Assembly: GCA_036397065.1 (NCBI GenBank)
Contig: DASWJP010000099.1
Location: 16,275 to 80,274, forward strand
From: JAJFGI01 sp036397065
Lineage (GTDB): Bacteria; Pseudomonadota; Alphaproteobacteria; Kiloniellales; J153
Length of the DNA stretch: 64,000 bases
Direction: 5' to 3'
Under the pieces are notes generated by a model. It was not told where the DNA came from. It ran no database searches and was given only the letters and a program-made list of their open reading frames with translations. Positions 35,972 to 44,639 of this stretch are shown in pieces. The stretch's first letter is position 1. Each line of letters starts with the position of its first letter. The position numbers and the translations under genes are program-made.

Positions 35972-37240
35972 ATGGCCCAGCTAAGCGACGACTGCTTCGC
36001 CTTCGGCGGCAGCCTGATGCGGACCGACGAGGCACTAGCCCTGCTGGCGCAAACCGTCGTCCGTGTCACAGAGACGGAGCCGGTGCCGCTCAGTGCGGCG
36101 TTGAGCCGCATCCTCGCCGAAGATGTGATCTCGCCGCATGACGTGCCGCCCCATGACAATGCCGCGGTGGATGGCTACGCCGTTTTCTTCGACGATCTGG
36201 ACCCGGCCGGGGAGACCACCCTGCCCGTCGTCGGCCGCGCCACCGCCGGCCATCCGCTGACTCAGCCGGCCCCCCGGGGGGCCGCCGTGCGCGTCTTCAC
36301 CGGTGCCCGCATGCCCGAGGGGCCGGATGCGGTGATGATGCAGGAGGATTGCCGCCTCGATGGGGATGGAGATGGTGAGCGGGTCGTTCTGCAACCGGGA
36401 TTGAAGCGCGGAGCCAATTGGCGCAAGCGGGGCGAGGACATCACCGCCGGCGCCACGGTCCTGCACCAGGGCGCCCGTTTGCGCCCCCAGGATATCGGCC
36501 AGGCCGCCGCCACCGGGCGGCGAGAGCTTCTGGTTTCGCGGCCCCTGCGTGTCGCCCTGTTTTCCACGGGCGACGAGTTGCGCCAGCCGGGCGAGCCGTT
36601 GCCGCCGGGGGGCATCTACGATTCCAATCGCTACACCTTGATGGCCCTGCTCGGCGGGCTTGGCTGCGCGGTGAACGATCTGGGCATCGTGCCCGACCGG
36701 GCGGACGTGCTGCGCCAGGCGTTGACGGATGCCGCCGCGGCCCATGACCTGATCGTGACCTCCGGCGGTGTCTCGGTCGGCGAGGAAGATCACGTCAAGG
36801 GCGCCGTCGAGGCCCTCGGCCGCCTGCATGTCTGGCGCCTGGCGATCCGCCCCGGCCGGCCCCTGGCGCTGGGCCAGATCGGCCGCGTGCCGTTCGTCGG
36901 GCTTCCGGGCAACCCGGTGGCGGTCATGGTAACCGCCTTGATGATCCTGCGGCCGATGATCCTGCGCCTCATGGGGGCCGCGATCCTGCCGCCACCCCGC
37001 TTTCGCGTTCCCGCCGGCTTTGCCTACGACAAGAAGAAGAACCGCCGGGAATGGCTGCGAGCCCGCCTGGAAGGCGACGATGCGACCGGCCGGCGGGCGG
37101 TCAAGTACGCCCGCGACGGCGCCGGTATCCTTTCCTCCCTGGTCTATGCCGAAGGCCTGGTCGAGCTGCCCGAGGACTTGACCCGGGTGGAGCCCGGGAC
37201 CATGGTCGATTTTCTGCCGTTCAGCGGGATCTGCCCATGA
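35972..37240 (+). CDS. moeA: Molybdopterin molybdenumtransferase MoeA
   Basis: MoeA inserts molybdate into adenylylated molybdopterin. The 422-residue protein shows HDVPPHDNAAVDGYAV (about 51-66), RVFTGARMPEGPDAV, the GANWRKRGEDI segment, FSTGDEL, the MoCF-domain TSGGVSVGEEDHVK and LPGNPVAV. A short extension precedes the first conserved helix. The stop overlaps the moaD start by four bases (ATGA), so moeA and moaD are translationally coupled. Confidence 0.96.
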   Translation: MAQLSDDCFAFGGSLMRTDEALALLAQTVVRVTETEPVPLSAALSRILAEDVISPHDVPPHDNAAVDGYAVFFDDLDPAGETTLPVVGRATAGHPLTQPAPRGAAVRVFTGARMPEGPDAVMMQEDCRLDGDGDGERVVLQPGLKRGANWRKRGEDITAGATVLHQGARLRPQDIGQAAATGRRELLVSRPLRVALFSTGDELRQPGEPLPPGGIYDSNRYTLMALLGGLGCAVNDLGIVPDRADVLRQALTDAAAAHDLIVTSGGVSVGEEDHVKGAVEALGRLHVWRLAIRPGRPLALGQIGRVPFVGLPGNPVAVMVTALMILRPMILRLMGAAILPPPRFRVPAGFAYDKKKNRREWLRARLEGDDATGRRAVKYARDGAGILSSLVYAEGLVELPEDLTRVEPGTMVDFLPFSGICP

Positions 37241-37488
37241 AGCTGCTCTATTTTGCCTGGCTGAAAGCCAAGACCGGCGTTGCCGAGGAGGAGCTGACGC
37301 CGCCGCCCGAGGTGGCCACCGTGGCCGACCTTCTGGCCTGGCTGGCGACCCGCGGGCCCGGCCATGCCGCGGCCCTGGCTGATCTTTCCGCCCTGCGCGT
37401 GGCGGTCAATCAGGAGTATGCTAAGCCCGGCGATCCGGTCCGGCCGGGCGACGAGGTGGCCCTGTTCCCGCCGGTCACCGGCGGCTAA
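37237..37488 (+). CDS. moaD: Molybdopterin synthase sulfur carrier subunit MoaD
   Basis: MoaD is a ubiquitin-like sulfur carrier whose C-terminal thiocarboxylate supplies sulfur for molybdopterin. The 83-residue protein starts MKLLYFAWLKAKTGV, contains the beta-grasp pattern with FPPVTGG at the end, and finishes in the obligatory Gly-Gly. It overlaps moeA by four bases and precedes moaE by eleven. Confidence 0.96.
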   Translation: MKLLYFAWLKAKTGVAEEELTPPPEVATVADLLAWLATRGPGHAAALADLSALRVAVNQEYAKPGDPVRPGDEVALFPPVTGG

Positions 37489-37499
37489 AGGACGAGCCC

Positions 37500-37982
37500 A
37501 TGATCCGGGTGCAGCAAGAGGATTTCGACGTCGGCGCCGAAGTGGCTGCGTTGAGCGCCGGCAATCATGCGGTCGGCGGGGTGGCCGTCTTCATCGGCGT
37601 GGTCCGCGACATGGCCGGCGACGAGGCCATCGGCGCCATGACCCTGGAGCACTATCCGGGCATGACAGAGCGCATGCTGAACAGCATCGAGGCCGAGGCC
37701 AGAGAGCGCTGGCCCCTGGAAGCCAGCCTGATCATCCACCGATTTGGCCGGCTGCAACCGGGCGAGCGCATCGTCCTGGTGGCCACCGCCAGTGCCCATC
37801 GCCATGCTGCCTTCGAGGCCTGCGAATTTCTGGTCGACTGGCTGAAGACCAAGGCACCGTTCTGGAAGCTGGAAGAAACCGCCGCCGGGGCCAAGTGGGT
37901 CGAAGCCCGGAGCAGCGACGACCAGGCCGCCGCCCGCTGGCATACCGGGTCCAAGCCCGACGCATCCGACGCGGCGGAGTAA
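37500..37982 (+). CDS. moaE: Molybdopterin synthase catalytic subunit MoaE
   Basis: MoaE converts precursor Z (cPMP) to molybdopterin using sulfur from MoaD. The 160-residue protein shows AVFIGVVRD, LEHYPGMTE, IIHRFGRLQPGE, ASAHRHAAFEA and the active-site lysines K116 and K123 within WLKTKAPFWKLE. It has a slightly extended C-terminus (about 15 residues past the last conserved segment). It closes the molybdenum cofactor gene run. Confidence 0.96.
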   Translation: MIRVQQEDFDVGAEVAALSAGNHAVGGVAVFIGVVRDMAGDEAIGAMTLEHYPGMTERMLNSIEAEARERWPLEASLIIHRFGRLQPGERIVLVATASAHRHAAFEACEFLVDWLKTKAPFWKLEETAAGAKWVEARSSDDQAAARWHTGSKPDASDAAE

Positions 37983-37990
37983 TCCTCGGG

Positions 37991-38398
37991 CTAGCTTTGC
38001 GGTGGCGCCCCGCCGTGGCGTGGCAGATCGTCGCCGAAATCCAGCCAGGCGATCTGGCTGTCCGTATAGATGTGAGAGCGGGGCGGCAGGGCGGCCGGAT
38101 CGTCCAGGGTGGCCACGTTAATGCTCACCCCCGTGGGATTGCTCGTCTCCCGGTACAGAATTTGCGCGCCGCAGGTGCCGCAAAAATGCCGCTCGCCCCA
38201 GGCCGAGGATGCGTAGACAACCGCCTGGCCCTTGAGCATGGCGAAACCATCCACCGGGACCAGGGCCCAGGCGGCCACCGGCGAGCCGGTGGTCTGCTGA
38301 CAGATGCGGCAGTGGCAATAGCCGGTATCGCTGGGCGCGATGCTGACCCGGTAGCGCAGCGCCCCGCAATGACAGCCGCCCTCGAGTGGCATATCCAT
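37991..38398 (-). CDS. GFA family zinc-binding protein (CENP-V/GFA domain)
   Basis: A 135-residue member of the glutathione-dependent formaldehyde-activating enzyme-like (GFA) family. The zinc-binding cysteines are C9 and C11 (GGCHCGA), C28, C30 and C33 (YCHCRICQ) and C73 and C76 (HFCGTCGA). The fold binds one or two zinc ions; most relatives have no proven function, and formaldehyde activation is not demonstrated even in the founding members. ATG 38398 was chosen as the first one directly before the domain. It is downstream of ilvE on the same strand and convergent with moaE. Confidence 0.9.
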   Translation of the reverse strand: MDMPLEGGCHCGALRYRVSIAPSDTGYCHCRICQQTTGSPVAAWALVPVDGFAMLKGQAVVYASSAWGERHFCGTCGAQILYRETSNPTGVSINVATLDDPAALPPRSHIYTDSQIAWLDFGDDLPRHGGAPPQS

Positions 38399-38421
38399 GC
38401 CAAATCCGTACCGCGCCGGAC

Positions 38422-39324
38422 CTACGCGGCGCTGGCCTTGGTTGCCCGTTTCTGACCGCGCACCAATTCGCCGTAAGCGGTCATCAGATCTTTGGTGATC
38501 TTGCCGACGGTGAACTTGTAGGTATCGATTTCGCCGACGGGCGTAACTTCCGCCGCCGTGCCGGTGAGGAACACCTCGCTGGTTTTGCCCAGCTCGTCCG
38601 GCATGATGGCCCGCTCGATCACCTCGATGCCCATCTCGCGGGCCAAGGCGATGACCGTGCGCCGGGTGATGCCGTCCAGGAAGCAGTCCGGTATCGGCGT
38701 GTGAATCTTGCCGTCCTGCACCAGGAACACATTGGCCCCGGTGGCCTCGGCGATGCGGCCCCGGTAATCCAGCATCAGCGCGTCCTGGCAGCCCTTGGCC
38801 TCGGCGGCGTGCTTGGACAGGGTGCAGATCATGTACAACCCGGCGGCCTTCGACTGGGTCGGGGCCGTATCCGGCGCCGGCCGCCGCCACGGGGCGAACA
38901 TCATGCGGATGCCTTTGGCGCGTAGCTCGGGGGCGAAATAGGCCGGCCAGTCCCAGGCGGCAATGGCCACATGGATGGCCGACTTTTGCGCCGAAACGCC
39001 CATCATCTCGCTGCCGCGCCAAGCCACCGGGCGGAGATAGCCATCGACGATCTTGTTGACGCGCAACACCTCCGCCGCCGCGGCGTCAATGGCGGCGACC
39101 GGATAAGGCAGCTCGAAACCCAGGATAATCGCCGAATCGTGTAGGCGCTGGTGGTGTTCGGTCATCTTGAAGATGATGCCGTTATAGGCACGCTCGCCCT
39201 CGAACACACAACTCGCGTAATGTAGCCCGTGCGTGAGGACATGGACCTTGGCGTCGCGCCAGGGTACCAACTTGCCATCGAACCAGATCACGCCGTCACG
39301 GTCGTCGAAAGGTAGTAAGCTCAT
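38422..39324 (-). CDS. ilvE: Branched-chain amino acid aminotransferase
   Basis: IlvE is a PLP fold type IV aminotransferase for leucine, isoleucine and valine. The 300-residue protein shows VHVLTHGLHYASCVFEG at the N-terminus, the PLP lysine K159 in TQSKAAGLYM, the QDALMLDYRGRIAEATGANVFLV strand, and the phosphate-binding LDGITRRT and LTGTAAEVTPV. ATG 39324 gives the standard start; it is preceded by GGCGGGACAG. It is divergent from a MarR-type gene with 113 bases between them, an arrangement recurrent in alphaproteobacteria. Confidence 0.95.
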   Translation of the reverse strand: MSLLPFDDRDGVIWFDGKLVPWRDAKVHVLTHGLHYASCVFEGERAYNGIIFKMTEHHQRLHDSAIILGFELPYPVAAIDAAAAEVLRVNKIVDGYLRPVAWRGSEMMGVSAQKSAIHVAIAAWDWPAYFAPELRAKGIRMMFAPWRRPAPDTAPTQSKAAGLYMICTLSKHAAEAKGCQDALMLDYRGRIAEATGANVFLVQDGKIHTPIPDCFLDGITRRTVIALAREMGIEVIERAIMPDELGKTSEVFLTGTAAEVTPVGEIDTYKFTVGKITKDLMTAYGELVRGQKRATKASAA

Positions 39325-39377
39325 GGCCTGTCCCGCCTTGCAGTTGCGCACCAAATCCCCACAGAATGGGGCAATAT

Positions 39378-39415
39378 TGTTACTTTCTATCAATTGTCGC
39401 CTTCACTATGTAACA
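39378..39415. promoter_or_regulatory. Possible operator between ilvE and the MarR gene
   Basis: TGTTAC (39378-39383) and GTAACA (39410-39415) form an inverted repeat spanning 38 bases within a locally AT-rich 113-base divergent region. CAATATTG immediately to its left is itself a palindrome. Autoregulation by the adjacent MarR protein is plausible but unproven. Confidence 0.3.
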
Positions 39416-39437
39416 TCACTTCGCAATATAAGTCAAC

Positions 39438-39974
39438 ATGGCTGACATAAAATCCGGACCAAACCCCCTTTTCCTGCGCGAGGAAGAGCTGCGCCAGGCC
39501 ATCGAGCTGCTGTTTTTCGCCTACCGCGACTTCACCTCCGAGCCGGATCAGATCCTGGCCTCCTACCGCTTTGGCCGGGCCCATCACCGGGTCATCTATT
39601 TCGTCGGCCGGCATCCGGCCATCACCGTGAGCGAGCTGCTGCAGATCCTGGGCATCACCAAGCAGAGCCTGTCCCGGGTCCTGGGTCAATTGGTGGCCGA
39701 AGGATTCATCCGCCAGCGTCCGGGACAAAAGGACCGGCGCCGGCGCCTGCTGGAGTTGACGGACAAGGGGGCCGCCTTGGAGCGGCAACTGACCGAGACC
39801 CAGCGAAACCGTCTTTCCACCGCCTTTCGAGATGCCGGCGCCGAGGCGGTGGAAGGCTTCCGCAGGGTGCTGGTCAACGTCATGGACCAGGGCAACCGCG
39901 CCCGTTTCTCTCCGCGCGAGCCAGTTGCCGAACCGGCGGGCGCCAAGGTCAAACCCGCCACCGGCCGCCGCTAG
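39438..39974 (+). CDS. MarR family transcriptional regulator (PetP-like)
   Basis: A 178-residue winged-helix MarR regulator. The DNA-binding region is HPAITVSELLQILGITKQSLSRVLGQLVAEGFI followed by the wing GQKDRRRRLLELTDKG. Helices at both ends should dimerise. The order ilvE - marR - OmpR-type regulator matches the alphaproteobacterial petP-petR pair, known in Rhodobacter to be needed for cytochrome bc1 expression, so PetP is a reasonable guess. The C-terminal 25 residues are Pro/Ala-rich. It is followed 33 bases later by the response regulator. Confidence 0.9.
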   Translation: MADIKSGPNPLFLREEELRQAIELLFFAYRDFTSEPDQILASYRFGRAHHRVIYFVGRHPAITVSELLQILGITKQSLSRVLGQLVAEGFIRQRPGQKDRRRRLLELTDKGAALERQLTETQRNRLSTAFRDAGAEAVEGFRRVLVNVMDQGNRARFSPREPVAEPAGAKVKPATGRR

Positions 39975-40007
39975 GCGGCACCGGCGCGCCACCGTATACT
40001 GCCGGCG

Positions 40008-40694
40008 ATGACCTCCGATGCCCCGCACATTCTCGTCATCGACGACGACACGCGCCTGCGCGATCTGCTGCAGCAATTCCTGTGCGAGCAAGGATACCGC
40101 GTCACCACCGCCACCGATGCGGGCAACGCGCGCAGCCATCTTGCCTCCATGGATTTCGACCTGCTGGTCCTCGATATCATGATGCCGGGCGAATCGGGGC
40201 TCGAACTGACCCGGTGGTTGCGCGAAAAGGGACGTGCCCCAGTCCTGCTGCTCACCGCCATGGGCGACACGGAGCACCGCATCGCCGGACTGGAAAGCGG
40301 CGCCGACGACTACCTGGCCAAGCCCTTCGATCCGCGCGAGCTGGTGCTGCGCATCAACGCCATCCTGCGGCGGGCACAGGAACCGCCGGAAGCCGCCGCG
40401 CACCTGGTCAACTTCGGCGCCTTTTGCTTCGACTTGAACCGCGACGAGCTGCGCAAGGGCGACGAGTTCGTCCGCCTGACCGCCGCCGAGGCATCCCTGC
40501 TCAAGACTTTGGCCCGGCAGCCGGGGATGGCGGTCAGCCGCGATCGATTGACGGCGGAAAATCCGCTGATGGGAAATCCGCGCGCCATCGATGTTCAGGT
40601 CACCCGACTGCGCCGCAAGATCGAACAGAATCCGAAATTTCCCCGTTATCTGCAAGCCGTGCGCGGCGTCGGCTATGTGCTGATGGCGGATTGA
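40008..40694 (+). CDS. OmpR-type response regulator (PetR-like)
   Basis: A 228-residue response regulator. The receiver has acidic residues IDDDTR, phosphoacceptor D56 in LVLDIMMP, the T of LLTAMG and the K of AKPFD. The C-terminal winged helix ends in AIDVQVTRLRRKIE...RYLQAVRGVGYVL, an OmpR/PhoB-type effector domain. It lies between the MarR gene and a sensor kinase whose start codon is two bases away, so RR and kinase are a cognate pair. Confidence 0.94.
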   Translation: MTSDAPHILVIDDDTRLRDLLQQFLCEQGYRVTTATDAGNARSHLASMDFDLLVLDIMMPGESGLELTRWLREKGRAPVLLLTAMGDTEHRIAGLESGADDYLAKPFDPRELVLRINAILRRAQEPPEAAAHLVNFGAFCFDLNRDELRKGDEFVRLTAAEASLLKTLARQPGMAVSRDRLTAENPLMGNPRAIDVQVTRLRRKIEQNPKFPRYLQAVRGVGYVLMAD

Positions 40695-40695
40695 T

Positions 40696-42054
40696 ATGGC
40701 CCGCACAGCCGCACCGCCCACGGCCAAACCGTCCATGCTGAAACGCTTTCTGCCGCGCACCCTGCTTGGCCGGTCGCTGCTGATCATCGTTTCGCCGCTG
40801 GTACTGTTGCAGGTCATTTCGACCTGGGTGTTCTTCGACCGGCACTACGACACCACCACCAAGCGTCTGGCCCAGGGCCTGGCCGGCGATATTTCCGCGG
40901 TGGTGCAATTGCTGGAGCGCGAGCCGAGCGACGTCGGCCGCCTGCAGACATTCCGTCTGGCGGGCAACACCATGTCTCTGACGCTCAGCTTCGGCGAAGG
41001 CGGCCGGCTGCAGACCAACACCACGCGCGCTTCCCTGAATATTTTCACCAACATCCTGGACCGCAAGCTGACCCAGGCGCTGGACGACTTCGTCCGCCGG
41101 CCGTTCCTGATCGACACGCGATCGCTGGAGGACGATGTCGAGATCCAGGTGCAGCTTGCCGACGGCGTGTTGCGGGTGATTGCCCCGCGCTCGCGCCTGT
41201 TCAGTCCGACCTCCTATATTTTCATCATGTGGATGGTGGGCAGTTCCATCGTGCTGTTTGGCGTCGCCGTCATGTTCATGCGCAACCAGGTCAAGCCCCT
41301 GCGCCGTTTGGCACAGGCCGCTGAAAGCTTTGGCAAGGGGCGCGACGTTGCCGACTTCAAACCGGAAGGCGCGACGGAAATACGCCAGGCGGCGACGGCT
41401 TTCCTGCGCATGCGCGATCGCATCAAGCGGCAGATCGACCAGCGCACCGAGTTTCTGGCTGGGGTCAGCCATGATCTGCGCACACCGTTGACCCGCATGA
41501 AATTGCAGTTGGCCCTGCTGCGCGATGTGCGGGAAGCCAAGGATCTCGAATCCGACGTTTCGGAAATGGAACGCATGGTTGAGGGTTACCTGGCCTTCGC
41601 CCGCGGCGAGGGCGCCGAACAGATGCAGCCGACCGACATGGCCGCCCTGCTGCGCGATGTGGTGTCGCAAACCCGGCGCGATGGGGTGGTCATCGATCTG
41701 CACGTGGAGGACGCTACGACCCTGCCGCTGCGCCGCGAGGCCATGCGCCGATGCCTGACCAATTTGATCGGCAACGCCGGCCGGCATGGCACGCACGTAG
41801 CGGTGCGCGCCGGGCGGCGGCGGCGGGCGGTCGAGATCACTGTCGATGACGATGGCCCGGGCATTCCGCCGGACCGGCGCGAGGATGTGTTCCGCCCGTT
41901 CTTCCGTCTCGAGCAGTCGCGAAACCCGGCCACCGGCGGCGTCGGCCTGGGCCTGAGCATCGCCCGCGACGTGGTGCGCAACCACGGCGGCGAACTGATC
42001 CTGGAAGATGCCCCCGGCGGCGGCCTGCGGGCGCGCGTATGGCTGCCGTTTTAG
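40696..42054 (+). CDS. Sensor histidine kinase, EnvZ-like
   Basis: A 452-residue membrane histidine kinase. Two TM helices (about 27-47 and 175-195) flank a periplasmic domain of about 125 residues. A HAMP segment (about 196-248) leads to the phosphoacceptor H259 in VSHDLRTPLTR, then an HATPase domain with the N box NLIGNAGRHG, G1 DDDGPGIP, and G2 GGVGLGLSIA. These are EnvZ-group features. It starts two bases after the response regulator stop. A hairpin with a T run (42062-42101) follows and probably ends the transcript. Confidence 0.95.
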   Translation: MARTAAPPTAKPSMLKRFLPRTLLGRSLLIIVSPLVLLQVISTWVFFDRHYDTTTKRLAQGLAGDISAVVQLLEREPSDVGRLQTFRLAGNTMSLTLSFGEGGRLQTNTTRASLNIFTNILDRKLTQALDDFVRRPFLIDTRSLEDDVEIQVQLADGVLRVIAPRSRLFSPTSYIFIMWMVGSSIVLFGVAVMFMRNQVKPLRRLAQAAESFGKGRDVADFKPEGATEIRQAATAFLRMRDRIKRQIDQRTEFLAGVSHDLRTPLTRMKLQLALLRDVREAKDLESDVSEMERMVEGYLAFARGEGAEQMQPTDMAALLRDVVSQTRRDGVVIDLHVEDATTLPLRREAMRRCLTNLIGNAGRHGTHVAVRAGRRRRAVEITVDDDGPGIPPDRREDVFRPFFRLEQSRNPATGGVGLGLSIARDVVRNHGGELILEDAPGGGLRARVWLPF

Positions 42055-42061
42055 GGTGTTG

Positions 42062-42101
42062 ACGGGCGATCCTTGACGCCGTCTTTTCTGGCGCCCGTTT
42101 T
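42062..42101 (+). terminator. Rho-independent terminator after the kinase gene
   Basis: ACGGGCG (42062-42068) pairs exactly with CGCCCGT (42092-42098) around a 23-base loop and is followed by TTT to 42101. It begins eight bases after the kinase stop codon. Confidence 0.55.
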
Positions 42102-42387
42102 CATCTCCACCAGATTTATTTTCGCGACCAGGCTTTTCCTGCGGGAATGACCGGAGCCCCGAGGTTCTATTCTATTCGGCGCTAAGTTATTATGTAGAAA
42201 AAGTTAACCATATTCATTAATAATAACGTGCGAATTATAATAAATATCGATTTATATTTCAATCTATTATCGAATCTGAATCACAACTATAGTTTACATA
42301 CGATACGTGATTGGCAAGCTTCAGTGAATCTTAGCCCGCCATTGGCAATGTGTGCGTTCCTGCGCGGATCAGGCGAGTACTGGACCC
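42102..42387. other. AT-rich intergenic island upstream of a small gene
   Basis: No protein gene is visible. From about 42175 to 42335 the sequence is AT-rich with many short inverted repeats. It contains AAGTTATTATGT (42184-42195), also present upstream of uvrB, and TTAACCAT (42204-42211). These features suggest a promoter or protein-binding region for the following genes; foreign origin is less likely, as no mobility gene adjoins. Confidence 0.5.
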
Positions 42388-42612
42388 ATGGGCCAAGGAC
42401 AAACGGACGACCGTTGGATCATCGAAGACGCCGGCGAGGCGATCGGCATGATCGTGCGCGACGAGGCCGGCTATGTGTTCCACGCGGCGGCGTCCGATGT
42501 ATGGTCCCTGGACCGGCATGTCTTCCCCGACGTGCATTCGGCGCGGCATGCGGCTATGGATCTGCTGCGGATCCGGCGCCGCCCGCCCCCCAGCAAAGTC
42601 GCCCGCCGTTAG
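42388..42612 (+). CDS. Small hypothetical protein
   Basis: A 74-residue protein I cannot assign. The sequence reads like a small beta-rich domain (DRWIIEDAGEAIGMIVRDEAGYVFHAA) followed by a helix and a basic proline-rich tail. Its codon use is like that of neighbouring genes, which supports real coding. It lies downstream of the AT-rich region and 38 bases before the PhyH gene on the same strand. The start could also lie upstream at 42352, outside the conserved-looking part. Confidence 0.55.
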   Translation: MGQGQTDDRWIIEDAGEAIGMIVRDEAGYVFHAAASDVWSLDRHVFPDVHSARHAAMDLLRIRRRPPPSKVARR

Positions 42613-42695
42613 CCTCCCGGCGACGGCCATGCGACAGCCGGCCATTGGTCATGCTACATACACTGGATAACCCGCGCACAGCCCGAACCGCCCGC

Positions 42696-43553
42696 ATGAA
42701 TCCTGCTCTCGCCCTCACCGACGATCCGCTCCGGGACTATCACGAGCTTGGCTATGCGGTGGTCAGGGGGGTATTCGACGCCGCCGAGGTGCGGGAGATG
42801 GCGGCGGCCTTCGACCGGGTGCACGCCCAGGCCCTTGCCCACCCGGGGAGCTTTCGCCATCAGAATGTCTTCTTTCGCCTCGCCCAGGACCGCGCCCTCG
42901 GCCGCATCGTGCGCTTTGCCCAGTGGCCGTCCTACTTCGACGAGGTGCTGGCCCGCTACCGCACCGACCCGCGCCTGCTGGCGATCGTGGCGCCGTTGAT
43001 CGGTGTGGATCTGAAGCAGATCATCAATCAGATGCACTGGAAGCCGCCGGGGGCTGAAAAAGCCGAGTTCGGCTATCACCAGGATATCCGCTTCCGCCGT
43101 CCCCGCTCCGCCTTCCGGGAGCCGGCGCAGTGGTACGTGCAAACCGCCATCGCCATCGATGCGCACCGGCGCGAGAACGGCGCCATGACCTTGTATCCGG
43201 GCAGCCACAAGCTCGGCGAGCTGGCCTTTCCCGAAGGCGGCCGCATCATGGATCAGGCCCAGAGCGATGCCGATCTGTTGGCTGTGGACCTGGATCCGGG
43301 CCAGCTTGTGGATCTGGAGCTGGAGCCCGGCGATGTCGCGTTCTGGAACCTGCACACGGTGCATGGCTCCGGCCCCAACACATCGTCCATCGACCGCCGA
43401 GTGTATCTTAACGGCTACATCCGGGCCGATGCGTGCGACCGGGGCGAATGGGCCTTTCGCGGCGGCCAGCCGTGCCCGTTGGGCACCCCGGTGCTGGTCC
43501 ATTACGAGGACCTGTTCACCCGGCCCGAGCCGCATTACCCGGACAATCTCTAG
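42696..43553 (+). CDS. Phytanoyl-CoA dioxygenase (PhyH) family oxygenase
   Basis: A 285-residue Fe(II)/2-oxoglutarate dioxygenase. The iron ligands are in YHQDIRF (H-x-D) and VHGSGPN (distal His), with the 2OG-binding arginine in SIDRRVYLNGYI. QMHWKPPGAEKAEFG and ENGAMTLYPGSHKLG are typical PhyH segments. It differs clearly from the PhyH gene at 8.4 kb. ATG 42696 is preferred; an in-frame ATG at 42651 would add 15 residues of Thr/Arg-rich sequence. Its 3' end overlaps the convergent csaA by four bases. The substrate is unknown. Confidence 0.88.
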   Translation: MNPALALTDDPLRDYHELGYAVVRGVFDAAEVREMAAAFDRVHAQALAHPGSFRHQNVFFRLAQDRALGRIVRFAQWPSYFDEVLARYRTDPRLLAIVAPLIGVDLKQIINQMHWKPPGAEKAEFGYHQDIRFRRPRSAFREPAQWYVQTAIAIDAHRRENGAMTLYPGSHKLGELAFPEGGRIMDQAQSDADLLAVDLDPGQLVDLELEPGDVAFWNLHTVHGSGPNTSSIDRRVYLNGYIRADACDRGEWAFRGGQPCPLGTPVLVHYEDLFTRPEPHYPDNL

Positions 43554-43900
43554 AACAGCCGGCCGCCGTTGGGGACCGGGCGTTCCGGACCGATCAGCAC
43601 CACCTCGCCCTGGGCATCGGGAAATCCGAGCACCAGAACTTCCGACAGGAACGGGCCGATCTGCTTGGCCGCGAAGTTGACCACGGCGGCTACTTGCCGG
43701 CCGGTCAGGGTATCCGGTTGGTAGTGCGCGGTCAGTTGCGCCGAAGACTTCTTGACCCCGATGGCATCGCCGAAATCCACCCACAGCTTGTAGGCGGGCT
43801 TGCGGGCCTCCGGAAACGGTTCGGCGCGGATGACCGTGCCGACACGAATATCAACCTTATGGAAATCACGGAATTCGATGGGGGTGGACGTCTCGGTCAT
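43550..43900 (-). CDS. csaA: tRNA-binding protein CsaA-like
   Basis: A 116-residue OB-fold protein of the Trbp111/CsaA group, a stand-alone version of the methionyl-tRNA synthetase C-terminal tRNA-binding domain, proposed to act as a chaperone or export-related factor. It shows FHKVDIRVGTVIRAEPFPEARKPAYKL, SSAQLTAHY and QVAAVVNF. ATG 43898-43900 gives the usual MTETSTPIEF start; an upstream ATG at 43936 would add 12 residues. The gene is convergent with the PhyH gene and downstream of the phasin. Confidence 0.92.
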   Translation of the reverse strand: MTETSTPIEFRDFHKVDIRVGTVIRAEPFPEARKPAYKLWVDFGDAIGVKKSSAQLTAHYQPDTLTGRQVAAVVNFAAKQIGPFLSEVLVLGFPDAQGEVVLIGPERPVPNGGRLF

Positions 43901-44016
43901 CGGGCGCGGCTGCCTCTTCCGGTGTGGGCCAAGCAAAGGGCGCGCACCGTAGCACAGAATCGACCACCCGGAATCGACAAGGGACCGCCCTTCGGCAGCC
44001 CCTTGCTGTCTTCCGT

Positions 44017-44038
44017 GCCGGTCGATAAATCGACCGGC
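44017..44038 (-). terminator. Strong hairpin downstream of the phasin gene
   Basis: GCCGGTCGA (44017-44025) and TCGACCGGC (44030-44038) form a perfect 9-bp stem with a TAAA loop, 17 bases beyond the phasin stop. A second repeat, CAAGGG/CCCTTG, lies just further downstream. There is no U tract, so it may act mainly as a 3'-end stabiliser for an abundant mRNA. Confidence 0.5.
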
Positions 44039-44054
44039 CGCCAGTCTCGAAAGC

Positions 44055-44522
44055 TTACTTCGCGCCGTTGACGTGCTTGAAGGCGCCCTTCAGCTCTTCC
44101 AGGCCATCGGTGACCCGATGATTGAACAGCTCAGCCGCCTGGGTGTTCGACTTGGTGCTCATTTCGGCCAGCTCGCGCATGTTGGCCAGGCACGACTCGT
44201 AAGCCTGCTTCGCCAACTCCGCCTGCTTCGCCAGAGCATCCTCGGGCTTGCCCGGCTTGGACAGATCGCGCACCAGCTTGGCCGCCTCTTCCGTCGCCTG
44301 GCGCAGGATCTCGGCCTGCCGCTGCATGATCGCGCGGGTGCCTTCGAAGGCGATCCGGTTGATCTCGGCGAAGGCTTCGAAGTTGCGCCGCTGGCTTTCC
44401 ATCAGGGCACTCGAATCGACGCCCGGCATCTTGAACTGGGCAGCAACCTTGCTGAAATCCATCATGTTGCCGAAGTCGCCATCCACGAACGGATTGCCGG
44501 TCTTCGCTTGGGTCTTGGACAT
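44055..44522 (-). CDS. Phasin family protein
   Basis: A 155-residue phasin that should coat polyhydroxyalkanoate granules. It is almost entirely helical (phasin_2-like), with MDFSKVAAQFKMPGVD, the ESQRRNFEAFAEINRIAFEGTRAIMQRQAEIL core and NTQAAELFNHRVTDGL. No catalytic domain is present. It has its own promoter with TGCA-type palindromes and a strong hairpin behind it, consistent with high, regulated expression. No PHA synthase gene is in the window. Confidence 0.93.
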   Translation of the reverse strand: MSKTQAKTGNPFVDGDFGNMMDFSKVAAQFKMPGVDSSALMESQRRNFEAFAEINRIAFEGTRAIMQRQAEILRQATEEAAKLVRDLSKPGKPEDALAKQAELAKQAYESCLANMRELAEMSTKSNTQAAELFNHRVTDGLEELKGAFKHVNGAK

Positions 44523-44639
44523 TTAACTCTCCTCATCTCTTTCTGGCCGCCGGTCCCGGGCATGTACTCTAACGACTGCCGGTTAATAGGCGGTTCGCTG
44601 ACTGGGACCGTTGGGCCTATCTGGGCCGCACTCGCCATG